Origin: JAICIG01 sp035532215
GTDB taxonomy: Bacteria; Planctomycetota; Planctomycetia; Pirellulales; JAICIG01
Length of the DNA: 22,761 nucleotides
Reading direction: 5' to 3'
Assembly (NCBI GenBank): GCA_035532215.1
Contig: DATKRK010000035.1
Coordinates: 1-22,761 of the forward strand
This document shows positions 14,335 through 21,685 of the stretch, in pieces. Made by a program: the position numbers and the translations under genes. Every line of letters starts with the position of its first letter. Position 1 is the first letter of the stretch. Under the pieces are notes generated by a model that saw only the letters and a list, made by a program, of their open reading frames with translations, did no database searches and had not been told where the DNA came from.

Positions 14335-14363
14335 ATCTTAGGCGCGAGGGGGGGCGCTGTCAA
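14335..14363 (-). promoter_or_regulatory. sigma-70-type promoter candidate for the cysteine-rich protein cluster
   Basis: Read on the minus strand, TTGACA (14363-14358) is followed by a 17-bp spacer and TAAGAT (14340-14335). The -35 is a perfect consensus hexamer and the -10 matches 4 of 6. Transcription would start near 14328, giving a 5' leader of about 95 nt before the ATG at 14233. It lies just downstream of the terminator candidate for the preceding M28 gene, which fits a separate transcription unit. Confidence 0.5.
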
Positions 14364-14397
14364 CCCTCCGAGTCGCTTTTTTCAAAAAGAAGTTTTT

Positions 14398-14422
14398 CGA
14401 AAAGAAAGGCGGAAAGCCGCCG
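14398..14422 (-). terminator. rho-independent terminator candidate after the M28 peptidase gene
   Basis: On the minus strand a short GC stem (GGCGG-CTTT-CCGCC, 14422-14409) is followed at once by TTTCTTTT (14408-14401). It lies 116 bp after the M28 stop codon at 14538. The stem is only 5 bp, so the call is moderate. The rest of the 304-bp gap (14234-14537) holds the promoter candidate and GC-rich decayed repeat sequence, and no gene. Confidence 0.45.
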
Positions 14423-14537
14423 TCGCCTTACGCGAGGGCGAGACGCGCAGCCGCGGAGAGACCTTCTCTCACGCTTCTGCGCACCTCCGCGCTAACCCCT
14501 TCCCCGTCTACCGCCTGCCGCCTAACGTCTACCTTCC

Positions 14538-16592
14538 TCACCGCGGCGGCTCAAGCACCACCTCGAACTTCAACTCTTCCTTGCCTCGCTTGACCACCAC
14601 CGGCGCCTTGTCTCCGGCCTTGAACTTGCGCAGCGCGCTGTCGAAGTCTTCGAGATTGCCGATCTTGCTCTCGCCGAGCTGAAGGATGATGTCGCCGCCT
14701 TTGAGACCGGCTTTCTCGGCCGGGCTGCCTTTGGTGACGCCGGTCAAAGCATAGCCGGGCTGGTCCTGCGAAAAATCGGGGATGCTGCCGAAATAGGGCC
14801 GGTCGCCGCCTCCGCCCCCAGCCGCCGGAGGCTTGGTCTCCAGATAGTGCGGCCGCTCGTCGGCTTCGGCCAGTTGCACCGCCGTGTCGGCCACCATTTC
14901 GGCCACGCGCAACATGCCTTCCAGATTGATCTTGTCGTAATCGTCGCTCGGCCGGTGGTAGTCGGAGTGCGTGCCGGTGAAGAAGTGCATCACCGGCACT
15001 TTCTTGGCGTAGAACGAAGCGTGATCGCTCGGGCCGAATCCGCCCGGCTGCTTGGTGAGCTTGAAGCCGTAGCGTTCGTTCAGCCCGTCGATCAACGGTG
15101 CGAATTCGGTCGCCGTATCGACTCCCTGGATAACCAGCTTGTCGTCCTGCAGCCGCCCGACCATGTCCATGTTGAGCATGGCGATCGTGTTTTCCAGCGG
15201 ATAGAGCGGGTCGCGGCAGTAGCGGGCGCTGCCGATCAAGCCGCGTTCCTCGCCCGTAAAGGCGATGAACACGATCCGCCGCGGGAGCTTCTTTTCGCGA
15301 GTCGCCAGCCGCCGGGCGACTTCCACCAGCGCGGCGGCGCCCGAGGCGTTGTCGTCGGCGCCGTTGTGAATCTCTTTGACGCCCGGCGCCAGCGAGCCTT
15401 CGCCGCCGCGGCCCAGGTGGTCGTAATGGGCGCCGATCACGATCGTCTCGTCGGCGTGAGGCCCTTCGCCTTCGAGCACGGCCACGACGTTTTTGACCTC
15501 GGCTTCCTGGCGAATCACCGAAATCTCGCCCTGCAACCGCCAGCCTTTCAAGTCGAGGCTGTGCGGCTTGAGATCGAGGTCGATCTTGCGCTCCAGGGCC
15601 GCCAAATCCTCGCCGCAGGCCGCCTTGACGATCTTGTCGAGCGTCTCGCGGCGGCAATACAAGGCCGGCGCCCGTTGCGATTCGCCGCCCGGGCCCGCAT
15701 CGCGGAAGCCCAACAGCGGATTGAATTCTTCTTGCAGCTTATCTCCCTGGTCGCGAATTCGGTCCAGCAGCTTTTCCACTTCCAGCCGATGGGCTTCGAG
15801 CTGTTCGCGCGTCGGTTTTTCGATCTCCTTGAACTTCGCTTGGGCCGCCGTCAATTCATCGATCGATTCCTGCCAGCGTTTGGCGAGCTGGCCGACGGTC
15901 TTCTGAATATCAAAATCGTCGGTGCAGAAGATCACCGCCGCGGCGCCATGTTCGTGGGCGTTGGAAAGCTTGCGGATGAACGGGGCGTGTGCCGAGTGCC
16001 GCGTGCCGTTGAAGACGCTGTGCGGATTGGCCTGTTCCGGTTCGTGCCGCAGGATGATCACCGCCTTGCCCTCGACGTTGATGCCCGCGTAATCGTCATA
16101 TTCCTCGGCCTTGCCGGTAATGCCATAGCCGACGAAGGCCAGCGGCAGATCGAGCTTGCCCGAGCCGCCGATCGCCAGGGGATTGAAATCCTTGCCGAGT
16201 TGCAGCTCGATTTTCTGGCCGTCCGGCTTGTCGGCCGCGGTTGGCCCGACGAACGCGGCCCGGTTGACCGGCCCCAACTCCGTGCCGGTGGTCATGCTGA
16301 ATTTCTGAAACGGCCCGCCGTCGAAGAGCTGGGTTTTCAGGCCCAGGGCGGCGAATTGGCCGGCGAGATAATCGGCCGCCTGATTGAGCCCTTGGCTGCC
16401 GACGCCCCGACCTTCCAACTCATCGCTGGCCAGGTAACGGACCGAGTCGAACAGCCGCGTCTCGGCGCTGGCGGCAGCGGTTGACTTTTCCTCGGCGGCA
16501 ACGAGCAGCGAAGCCGGCCAGGCGGCGAGTCCGACCAGGCAAAGATAGGCCAGCACCGCAGCCAAGACGGGACGAGCAAGTTTCGGCGCCAA
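14538..16592 (-). CDS. exported M28-family metallopeptidase with PA-like and PDZ regions
   Basis: The protein has 684 residues from a TTG at 16592. That start has AGGAA upstream and gives a clean signal peptide (APKLARPVLAAVLAYLCLVG ... ASLLVAAEE). The open frame to 17027 crosses non-coding repeats and is rejected. Parts: N-terminal M28 half with a PA-like insert (FVGYGITGKAEEYDDYAGIN, HGAAAVIFCTDDFD), the zinc site GAHYDHLG (His about 389, Asp about 391), NGADDNASGAAALVEVAR, AFTGEERGLIGSARYC with the catalytic Glu, NMDMVGRL, and GTHSDYHRPSDDYDK with the last His ligand. A C-terminal PDZ domain follows (GYALTGVTKGSPAEKAGLKG, GDIILQLGESKIGNLEDFD). Family members are aminopeptidases acting outside the cytoplasm. 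The layout is common in Planctomycetes. It probably serves general peptide degradation and seems independent of the cluster downstream. Confidence 0.92.
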   Translation of the reverse strand: MAPKLARPVLAAVLAYLCLVGLAAWPASLLVAAEEKSTAAASAETRLFDSVRYLASDELEGRGVGSQGLNQAADYLAGQFAALGLKTQLFDGGPFQKFSMTTGTELGPVNRAAFVGPTAADKPDGQKIELQLGKDFNPLAIGGSGKLDLPLAFVGYGITGKAEEYDDYAGINVEGKAVIILRHEPEQANPHSVFNGTRHSAHAPFIRKLSNAHEHGAAAVIFCTDDFDIQKTVGQLAKRWQESIDELTAAQAKFKEIEKPTREQLEAHRLEVEKLLDRIRDQGDKLQEEFNPLLGFRDAGPGGESQRAPALYCRRETLDKIVKAACGEDLAALERKIDLDLKPHSLDLKGWRLQGEISVIRQEAEVKNVVAVLEGEGPHADETIVIGAHYDHLGRGGEGSLAPGVKEIHNGADDNASGAAALVEVARRLATREKKLPRRIVFIAFTGEERGLIGSARYCRDPLYPLENTIAMLNMDMVGRLQDDKLVIQGVDTATEFAPLIDGLNERYGFKLTKQPGGFGPSDHASFYAKKVPVMHFFTGTHSDYHRPSDDYDKINLEGMLRVAEMVADTAVQLAEADERPHYLETKPPAAGGGGGDRPYFGSIPDFSQDQPGYALTGVTKGSPAEKAGLKGGDIILQLGESKIGNLEDFDSALRKFKAGDKAPVVVKRGKEELKFEVVLEPPR

Positions 16593-16628
16593 TGCCGCGT
16601 TCCTGGTTGCACCGCAACGGCAGCGGTT

Positions 16629-16825
16629 TACGGGTTCCTCTTCTCTGTTCGCACGGAAGACTGCCACTAGCCCATGACTCGCCCTTGAATGGCGTGTGAC
16701 GGACCGGAGGTCCGTCCTACGGGGCGAGAAGACTGCAACTAGTCGATGACTCGCCCTTGAACAGTCAGCCATTGACAAGTCGGCTCCCGATGAAAACAGA
16801 CCTGAACAGAGAAGAGGAACCCGTA
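16629..16825. repeat. 22-bp perfect inverted repeat enclosing two direct repeats
   Basis: Outer arms 16629-16650 and 16804-16825 are perfect complements (TACGGGTTCCTCTTCTCTGT and on). Inside, the words at 16656-16690 and 16728-16761 agree at 31 of 34 positions (GAAGACTGC-ACTAG ... ATGACTCGCCCTTGAA), about 72 bp apart. A palindrome GGACCGGAGGTCC lies between the copies. The unit of about 200 bp has the look of a small mobile or foldback repeat. Confidence 0.8.
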
Positions 16826-17020
16826 CCTCGCAGCGGCCTGACGGCCGGTCACTACTGCCGGAAAGCATGGAAAGAAACCCTTTCGTGCGGCCCGGCGGAA
16901 GGGCGGGGGACGATCGACGGCGAGATTCATACATGAAATCGGCATCCGGATGAGGGTGCTTGGTTCTAACTCGTTGAATTGTTGGCTGTTGCGCCGCGAG
17001 CGTCAAGCAAGAATTCGCTT

Positions 17021-17049
17021 TTGACACAAGGCGCCGCCGCGGCTATGCT
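17021..17049 (+). promoter_or_regulatory. sigma-70-type promoter candidate for the two-component genes
   Basis: TTGACA (17021-17026), a 17-bp spacer and TATGCT (17044-17049) form a near-consensus promoter. It points at the response regulator start at 17249 and would give a leader of about 190 nt that contains the hairpin at 17177-17230. Confidence 0.5.
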
Positions 17050-17176
17050 CTCGCCTCTTCGCTGCGGGCGGCAAAATGCTTACCACCGGCGGTCAATGGG
17101 ACACGGATGTCCGCTTTTGACGCACGGAATGACGCCCGCCGCGCGAGGAAGGCCAGCCGCGAGGCGGCGACAGACT

Positions 17177-17230
17177 GTAGATGCGGCATCCTTGCCGCAT
17201 ACCGGAAAGCGGCACGGATGCCGCTTCTAC
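17177..17230 (+). repeat. hairpin repeat in the 5' leader of the response regulator gene
   Basis: Arms 17177-17198 (GTAGATGCGGCATCCTTGCC and on) and 17209-17230 are complementary at 20 of 22 positions around a 10-nt loop. It ends 7 bases before the GGAGG ribosome binding site. It belongs by wording to a GCGGCATCC-type dispersed palindrome, and could also act as a translational control stem. Confidence 0.8.
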
Positions 17231-17248
17231 TGTACATGGAGGCGCCCC

Positions 17249-17632
17249 TTGCTCCCCGGACGCAGCGTGTTGGTGGTCGATTCGTTGGAAGAAACGCGGG
17301 AAGTGTTGCGATCGTCGCTCGAACGCCGCGGCGTGCGGATTTTGGCGGCCAGCGAGCCCGAGCAAGGCTTGGCCCTGGCTCGCCGTCATCGGCCGGATCT
17401 GATCGTGCTCGACCTGGAGTGCCGGCGCGGCCAGGCGCGAGCCTCGGAAGAGCTCGCCGCCGCCTCGTTGGCCGACGAAACTCCTTTGGTGCTCTTGGGT
17501 AGCGCGCGACGAGCCCCGGCCTCGCTGCCGTCGGATCAGTTCGTCTCCAAACCCTATCATTACGGCCCGCTGATCCGTAAAATCGAAGAGCTGTTGGAAC
17601 AGGCTCGACAGCCCGCGACTCGGGCAGGCTAA
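17249..17632 (+). CDS. single-domain response regulator (REC only)
   Basis: The protein has 127 residues from a TTG at 17249, which has GGAGG 7 bases upstream. An in-frame start further upstream would run through a repeat. It is a stand-alone receiver domain: RSVLVVDSLEETREVL with Asp11, HRPDLIVLDLE with the phosphoacceptor Asp55, PLVLLGS with Ser85 and QFVSKPYHYGPLIRKIEELL with Lys101. The first acidic pair is reduced to a single Asp (V-D-S instead of D-D), but the other key residues are present. There is no output domain, so it should signal by protein contact or as a phosphate relay. The histidine kinase gene starts 44 bp downstream on the same strand, so the two are probably a pair. Confidence 0.88.
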   Translation: MLPGRSVLVVDSLEETREVLRSSLERRGVRILAASEPEQGLALARRHRPDLIVLDLECRRGQARASEELAAASLADETPLVLLGSARRAPASLPSDQFVSKPYHYGPLIRKIEELLEQARQPATRAG

Positions 17633-17676
17633 GCGCCTGCTGCGAGGGCGGAGACGCTGTTTCTGGAGTCGGCGCC

Positions 17677-19443
17677 GTGCCTTCGCTGTTCGTTTTTCGC
17701 GGCAATAATCAGGGGATGCGCTTCGAGTTGGAGGGCGATACGCTTTCGCTCGGCCGCGAAGCGGGTAACGACATCCAGCTTCACGACACCGAAGTCTCCC
17801 GCCGCCACGCCGAATTGCGGCGCAGCGCCAAGACCTTCACGCTGACCGATCTGGGCAGTTCCAACGGCACTTACGTCAACGGCAAGCGCCTCCAGTCCCA
17901 TCAGCTCGCCAATGGCGACGAAGTGCAGATGGGCGGCTCGATGATGCTCTACACCTGCCTGGGCGACGAGTCGACCGGCGACCTGGCCGACAAGATCGAT
18001 ATCATCGCCCGCCACCAGCCGGGCGACCGCTCGCGGATCGTGCGCTCGATGAGCCAGGCCGAAGGCAGCCGCATTCTCGATGACGACTCGGCCGGCGCGG
18101 CCAGCCCCTGGCTGGCCCGGGCCCGCAGCAATTTGCAGGTCATGTATCGCACGGCGTTGGCCGTGAGCCACACGCTCGACATCGACCAACTGCTCAATCG
18201 GATCATGCAGTTGATCTTCGAGTGGGTCGAAGCCGACCGCGGCTGCATCATGCTCATCGACGCCGAGACGCAGAAGCTCGAACCGAAGGTGCGGCGAAAC
18301 CGCAAGGGCGTAAAATCCGGGGACCGGATTACGATCAGCAAGACGATCCTCGACTACGTGATGGAGCACAACGAAGGGGTGCTCACGAGCAACGCCGGCG
18401 AGGACGAACGCTGGAACCCGGCCGCCAGCATTTTGCAATTGGGCATTTGCGAAGCCATCTGCGCCCCGATGCAGGGCCGCTACAACATGGTCGGCGTGAT
18501 CTACATCGACACGTCGATCTCGCCGCAGCGGCTGATCCAGGAGCAGCAGGCGGCGAAGTTCACCGAAGAACACCTCAAGCTGATGATCGCCATCGCCCAT
18601 CAGGCGGCGCTGGCGGTGGAAGACACCCGCTATTACTCGGCGATGGTGCAGGCCGAGCGGTTGGCCGCCGTCGGGCAGACGATCGCCACCCTTTCGCACC
18701 ATATCAAGAACATCCTGCAAGGCATCCGCGGCGGCAGTTTTCTCATCAAGGAGGGACTGTCGCAGCACGACGAGTCGATGGTCGGCAAGGGTTGGGAATT
18801 CGTCGAGAAGAACCAGGAGCGGATTTCGAACCTGGTGATGGACATGCTCACGTTCAGCAAGGAACGCGAGCCGGAACTCATGCCCAGCGACATGAACGAG
18901 GTCGCGGGCGACGTCGTGGAACTCATGGCCTCGCGGGCACGAGAGAAGCAAGTCGAACTGCACTTCGTTGGCGCCGAGCGGCTGCCGACCTTGGTTTTCG
19001 ACCCCGAAGGGATGCACCGCGCGATCCTCAACGTCGTGACCAACGCTATCGACGCGGCCGAGGCCGCGGCGCATGAATCGGGCGAAGAAAGCCCGGACGA
19101 AGAGCCTTCGGCCCCGCAGCCGCCGAGCCGGCAGGGGCGGGTCGAGGTCTGCGTGGGCTACGATGCGGCGGCGGGATTGGTGACGGTGACGGTCAGCGAC
19201 AACGGCGCCGGCATTCCCGCGGAAGAAATCGACCAGATCTTTTCGCTGTTCGTGTCGCACAAAGGCGGCCGCGGCACCGGGCTGGGCCTGCCCGTCAGCC
19301 AGAAGATCGTCAAAGAGCACGGCGGCCGGATCACGGTCGCCAGCGGCGTCGGCGAAGGCAGCCGCTTCACGCTCGAAATTCCCGCCGTGCTGCCCGAAGG
19401 TTCTTCGCCCGGCGCCAAACTCGACGGCAAAACGCTGGTGTGA
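17677..19443 (+). CDS. FHA-GAF sensor histidine kinase
   Basis: The protein has 588 residues from a GTG at 17677. An FHA domain fills about residues 1-95 (LGREAGNDIQLHDTEVSRRH, LGSSNGTYVNGKRL), which binds phosphothreonine. A GAF domain follows at about 150-310 (ALAVSHTLDIDQLLNRIMQL, RGCIMLIDAE, ICAPMQGRYNMVGVIYIDTS). The H-box is ATLSHHIKNILQGIRGG with His341. The catalytic ATPase domain has NVVTNAIDAAEAA, VSDNGAGIPAEEI (Asp508) and GRGTGLGLPVSQKIVKEHGG. No membrane helix is seen, so it is cytoplasmic. An FHA domain on a histidine kinase suggests input from a Ser/Thr kinase, a plausible link with the many kinases of Planctomycetes such as the one at 4524. It probably phosphorylates the receiver encoded just upstream. 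Confidence 0.93.
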   Translation: MPSLFVFRGNNQGMRFELEGDTLSLGREAGNDIQLHDTEVSRRHAELRRSAKTFTLTDLGSSNGTYVNGKRLQSHQLANGDEVQMGGSMMLYTCLGDESTGDLADKIDIIARHQPGDRSRIVRSMSQAEGSRILDDDSAGAASPWLARARSNLQVMYRTALAVSHTLDIDQLLNRIMQLIFEWVEADRGCIMLIDAETQKLEPKVRRNRKGVKSGDRITISKTILDYVMEHNEGVLTSNAGEDERWNPAASILQLGICEAICAPMQGRYNMVGVIYIDTSISPQRLIQEQQAAKFTEEHLKLMIAIAHQAALAVEDTRYYSAMVQAERLAAVGQTIATLSHHIKNILQGIRGGSFLIKEGLSQHDESMVGKGWEFVEKNQERISNLVMDMLTFSKEREPELMPSDMNEVAGDVVELMASRAREKQVELHFVGAERLPTLVFDPEGMHRAILNVVTNAIDAAEAAAHESGEESPDEEPSAPQPPSRQGRVEVCVGYDAAAGLVTVTVSDNGAGIPAEEIDQIFSLFVSHKGGRGTGLGLPVSQKIVKEHGGRITVASGVGEGSRFTLEIPAVLPEGSSPGAKLDGKTLV

Positions 19444-19455
19444 GCGCGGATAGTT

Positions 19456-19474
19456 AGCCACAGAGATCGCAGAG
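19456..19474 (-). repeat. inverted copy of the CTCTGTGGC repeat
   Basis: The reverse complement reads CTCTGCGATCTCTGTGGCT, close to CTCTGTGCCCTCTGTGGCT at the other copies near the GxxExxY gene. It lies 13 bp after the histidine kinase stop codon. Confidence 0.55.
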
Positions 19475-19595
19475 AAGTAAGGCAACAACGCTGGTGAAGC
19501 GGACGCCATCACCGGCGCGCTATGAACACTCAAGCTTCCTAATCGTTTCTTGTGGCGGTTAAATTTGGCGTTGGAGAAGGAGTAGCCTCAAGACG

Positions 19596-19626
19596 TCTCT
19601 CGGTGAACTCTGTGCCCTCTGTGGCT
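19596..19626 (+). repeat. 31-bp direct repeat, copy upstream of the GxxExxY gene
   Basis: It agrees at 28 of 31 positions with 20001-20031 (TGAACTCTGTGCCCTCTGTG against TGAACTCCGTGCCCTCTGTG). It ends 17 bp before the start codon of the GxxExxY gene, so the gene is bracketed by direct copies 405 bp apart. Confidence 0.85.
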
Positions 19627-19643
19627 CTTCGGAAATCAAGAAA

Positions 19644-20033
19644 ATGAGCGACGAACTGACGGAAGCGATCATCGGGGCGGCCATCGAGGTTCACCGGGTT
19701 CTCGGCCCGGGACTGTTGGAATCGATCTACGAGGCAGCACTTTGCCACGAACTCGGACTACGAGGTCTCGTCGTTGAACGGCAAGTCGAAGTGGATGTCA
19801 CTTACAAAGGCATTATCATCAAAGGCCAGAAACTCGATATCCTTGTCGAAAATCAAGTCGTCGTCGAACTGAAGGCCGTCTCGAAGCTGCCGGAAGTCGC
19901 CCTGGCTCAAACCTTGGCCTACCTTAAAGCCACGGGCCTGAAACGAGCCTTGCTGCTCAACTTCGGCGAAAAGCGGCTCGTTGACGGAATAAAGCGTATC
20001 TCTCTCTATGAACTCCGTGCCCTCTGTGGCTGA
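19644..20033 (+). CDS. GxxExxY family protein
   Basis: The protein has 129 residues, the usual size. The name-giving motif is in LGPGLLESIYEAALCHEL (G-L-L-E-S-I-Y). A compact alpha/beta core follows: GLVVERQVEVDVTYKGI, then KLDILVENQVVVELKAV, whose D-x(n)-E-x-K arrangement resembles the PD-(D/E)xK nuclease fold, and LAQTLAYLKATGLKRALLLN. The family has no proven function; it is found mostly in Planctomycetes, Verrucomicrobia and relatives in many copies. The start ATG at 19644 has GGAAA upstream. The last codons (ISLYELRALCG and stop) are encoded by a copy of the repeat that also precedes the gene, so gene and repeat form one unit. Confidence 0.92.
   Translation: MSDELTEAIIGAAIEVHRVLGPGLLESIYEAALCHELGLRGLVVERQVEVDVTYKGIIIKGQKLDILVENQVVVELKAVSKLPEVALAQTLAYLKATGLKRALLLNFGEKRLVDGIKRISLYELRALCG
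20001..20031 (+). repeat. 31-bp direct repeat, copy forming the 3' end of the GxxExxY gene
   Basis: This copy lies inside the coding sequence: it supplies the last 10 codons and the first base of the TGA stop. It differs from the upstream copy at only three positions. Confidence 0.85.
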
Positions 20034-20127
20034 AAACGTTTGAAAAAACTGTAGGGTGGGCAGACAATGCCTGTCACGCCAAACGGGGCATGATGATAGA
20101 GGAACTGCTAGAATTTGGCCAATGACG

Positions 20128-20156
20128 ACCAGCGGCCTGCGCGGCAGGCGGCTGGT
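20128..20156. repeat. 13-bp hairpin in the spacer after the GxxExxY gene
   Basis: ACCAGCGGCCTGC and GCAGGCGGCTGGT pair at 12 of 13 positions around a GCG loop. No T-tract follows, so a terminator call is weak. The same spacer (20034-20204) also has GTAGGGTGGGCAGACAATGCC, a fragment that looks like a common planctomycete repeat. Confidence 0.5.
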
Positions 20157-20204
20157 TTGCGGTCTATAGGCGGTAGAAGGAAACAACGATAAACGTTGGG
20201 CGAT

Positions 20205-21473
20205 ATGAAACGAGCTATTCAGCATACTTCATCCGCAGCCGTACTCGCCACGAGTGCCGAACTCTCACGGCGCGGAAACTGTTTGATCGCACTTGCAGCA
20301 CTTTTAAGTTTGGTTATGGACTCACCTGCACAAGGGCCGAGGAAGGTCATTCCCAAGGATCAAAAGCCCGTCCTGCATGTGTTTCCGCCGTCCGCTGCCG
20401 AACAGTCCAAGCCTGGCATTGGAAAGTTCGTCATCTTCACTCGCGAACCCGTGGGCAGAGAATGGGATTTCATTGCTGGGGCGTGGGAGTGCATCCCGTC
20501 GAGCCCGGAGACGCCGTTCACCAAACGCGTGGAGTTTTGCCATTCATCGTGGAACTGCGCGCCGTTGCTGAACACGCTGGTCGCTGACGACAGCAACGGG
20601 ATGCACCCGCGATTCGCAAGACTCCAAGTTGACACGGGCACCGGGGGTTACGCCGTGAACCTTTACGGAAAGTTCCGCCAGGAGATTCCCTTTATTCCGC
20701 TGGCGACGGACGGCGGCTCCTGGCTGGTCAGAAAGCCAGGAGAAACTGAAGGCTGCTGGAGCTACTCGCCAAAGCAGCGACAGTACCTCGCTCACTTTGT
20801 TGATCCGCCGCCCGCCGTCTTCTCGTGGTCAAAGCTGTCACCTGATGGCAAGAGCAGGGCCTGGGTACTGGCTTCCATGCCCCGCGGCTGGCAGGGGGGA
20901 ATGCTTAGAGGCCGGCTCATTCTGCAAAGAGATGGTAAGAAGGCGGACGTTTCCGTCCCCATCGAATTAGAGGCTTTCCCTGGGAGCGGGGTACCGGTCA
21001 TTCCTAAAGGAATTCAACTCACGTTTTCGGCTGAGGGAGAGGTCCAGTTTCGTGCGTGGAGGGGAGATAATGAAGCGGAAGATCGAGTCTGGAACATCAA
21101 CATCGCAACAGGCAAGCTGAACGCAGGCGTAGCGCCTCATTCGCAGCCTGCCCAGGATCCAGAAGTCTTGGATGGAGTTCCAGTGCCGGAGTATCTGAGA
21201 TCGGATGTCAGGGGATTGGAGCATTTTGGGCGATCCGGACTCGCGCCGGCGTTCCTATTGCATTTAGGTATTCTCAAAGAGCGGCCTGAGTACCCGGACT
21301 GCACAGCGGGCGTATCCCGGGACGGGCGACATGTGCTCTACAGAGCAGGGAAGGGGCCGTTAGCTCGGTTTTTTATCTACGGCGATTTGCTCACGAGGCA
21401 AACCGTGCGATGGGAGTCGCCTGACGGGCTTGACAATTCTCTGGAATTCGTCTGGGTCGAAACGCCAGATTGA
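20205..21473 (+). CDS. putative secreted protein of unknown function
   Basis: The protein has 422 residues from the ATG at 20205; a TTG at 20196 is also in frame. The ribosome binding site is unclear (GAAGGA lies about 20 bases upstream). A hydrophobic stretch, CLIALAALLSLVMDSPAQG at about residues 26-44, looks like a signal peptide with a long n-region. The mature part is rich in Trp, Pro and Gly and looks like mixed beta structure: FVIFTREPVGREWDFIAGAW, GGYAVNLYGKFRQEIPFIPL, VRKPGETEGCWSYSPKQ, SWSKLSPDGKSRAWVLASMP, RFFIYGDLLTRQTVRWESPD. No catalytic motif or known family is recognised. Base composition is lower in GC than the neighbouring genes, so it may have a separate origin. It stands alone between repeat-rich spacers. 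Confidence 0.72.
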   Translation: MKRAIQHTSSAAVLATSAELSRRGNCLIALAALLSLVMDSPAQGPRKVIPKDQKPVLHVFPPSAAEQSKPGIGKFVIFTREPVGREWDFIAGAWECIPSSPETPFTKRVEFCHSSWNCAPLLNTLVADDSNGMHPRFARLQVDTGTGGYAVNLYGKFRQEIPFIPLATDGGSWLVRKPGETEGCWSYSPKQRQYLAHFVDPPPAVFSWSKLSPDGKSRAWVLASMPRGWQGGMLRGRLILQRDGKKADVSVPIELEAFPGSGVPVIPKGIQLTFSAEGEVQFRAWRGDNEAEDRVWNINIATGKLNAGVAPHSQPAQDPEVLDGVPVPEYLRSDVRGLEHFGRSGLAPAFLLHLGILKERPEYPDCTAGVSRDGRHVLYRAGKGPLARFFIYGDLLTRQTVRWESPDGLDNSLEFVWVETPD

Positions 21474-21685
21474 GAAATAACATGGCCCAACAAGCTGGAT
21501 GCAGCGAACTCTGGATCAGTTGTAGGCCGCGCGTCGCCGGCGCGAGAGTCCGCATGCTGATCCGGGACGCTGCGCCGGCGTGCATTCGGTCACATCGACC
21601 GAACGCAAAAAGAGCGGCATTGCGATGAGATGCGAGAGTGCGGGTTGCAGTCGGGTTCGTTTGTAGATGTCGTGTATTTCAAGCC

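Larger units (their letters stand above)
16593..17248. other. intergenic region rich in repeats, no gene seen
   Basis: This 656-bp spacer separates the divergent M28 gene and the response regulator gene. The open frames crossing it have no family signal and read through repeats. It contains a 22-bp inverted repeat (16629-16650 with 16804-16825), two 34-bp direct copies, a GGACCGGAGGTCC palindrome (16702-16714), a promoter candidate (17021-17049) and a 22-bp hairpin (17177-17230). Confidence 0.7.

Noticed and set aside
16656..16761. Direct repeats as a possible CRISPR array.
   Set aside because: Only two copies exist, 72 bp apart with a palindrome between them, and there are no cas genes.
16593..17027. 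N-terminal extension of the M28 peptidase to 17027.
   Set aside because: It would put 145 codons of direct and inverted repeats before a clean signal peptide; the TTG at 16592 fits better.
17629..19533. A 634-codon minus-strand frame opposite the histidine kinase.
   Set aside because: It mirrors a complete FHA-GAF-HK gene and carries no motif of its own.
21474..21620. Integron attC-like wording (GCCCAACAAGCTGGATGCAGCG) after the secreted protein gene.
   Set aside because: No matching GTTRRRY right end and no convincing imperfect hairpin across the site; a short TTCGGTC/GACCGAA stem is present but unrelated.
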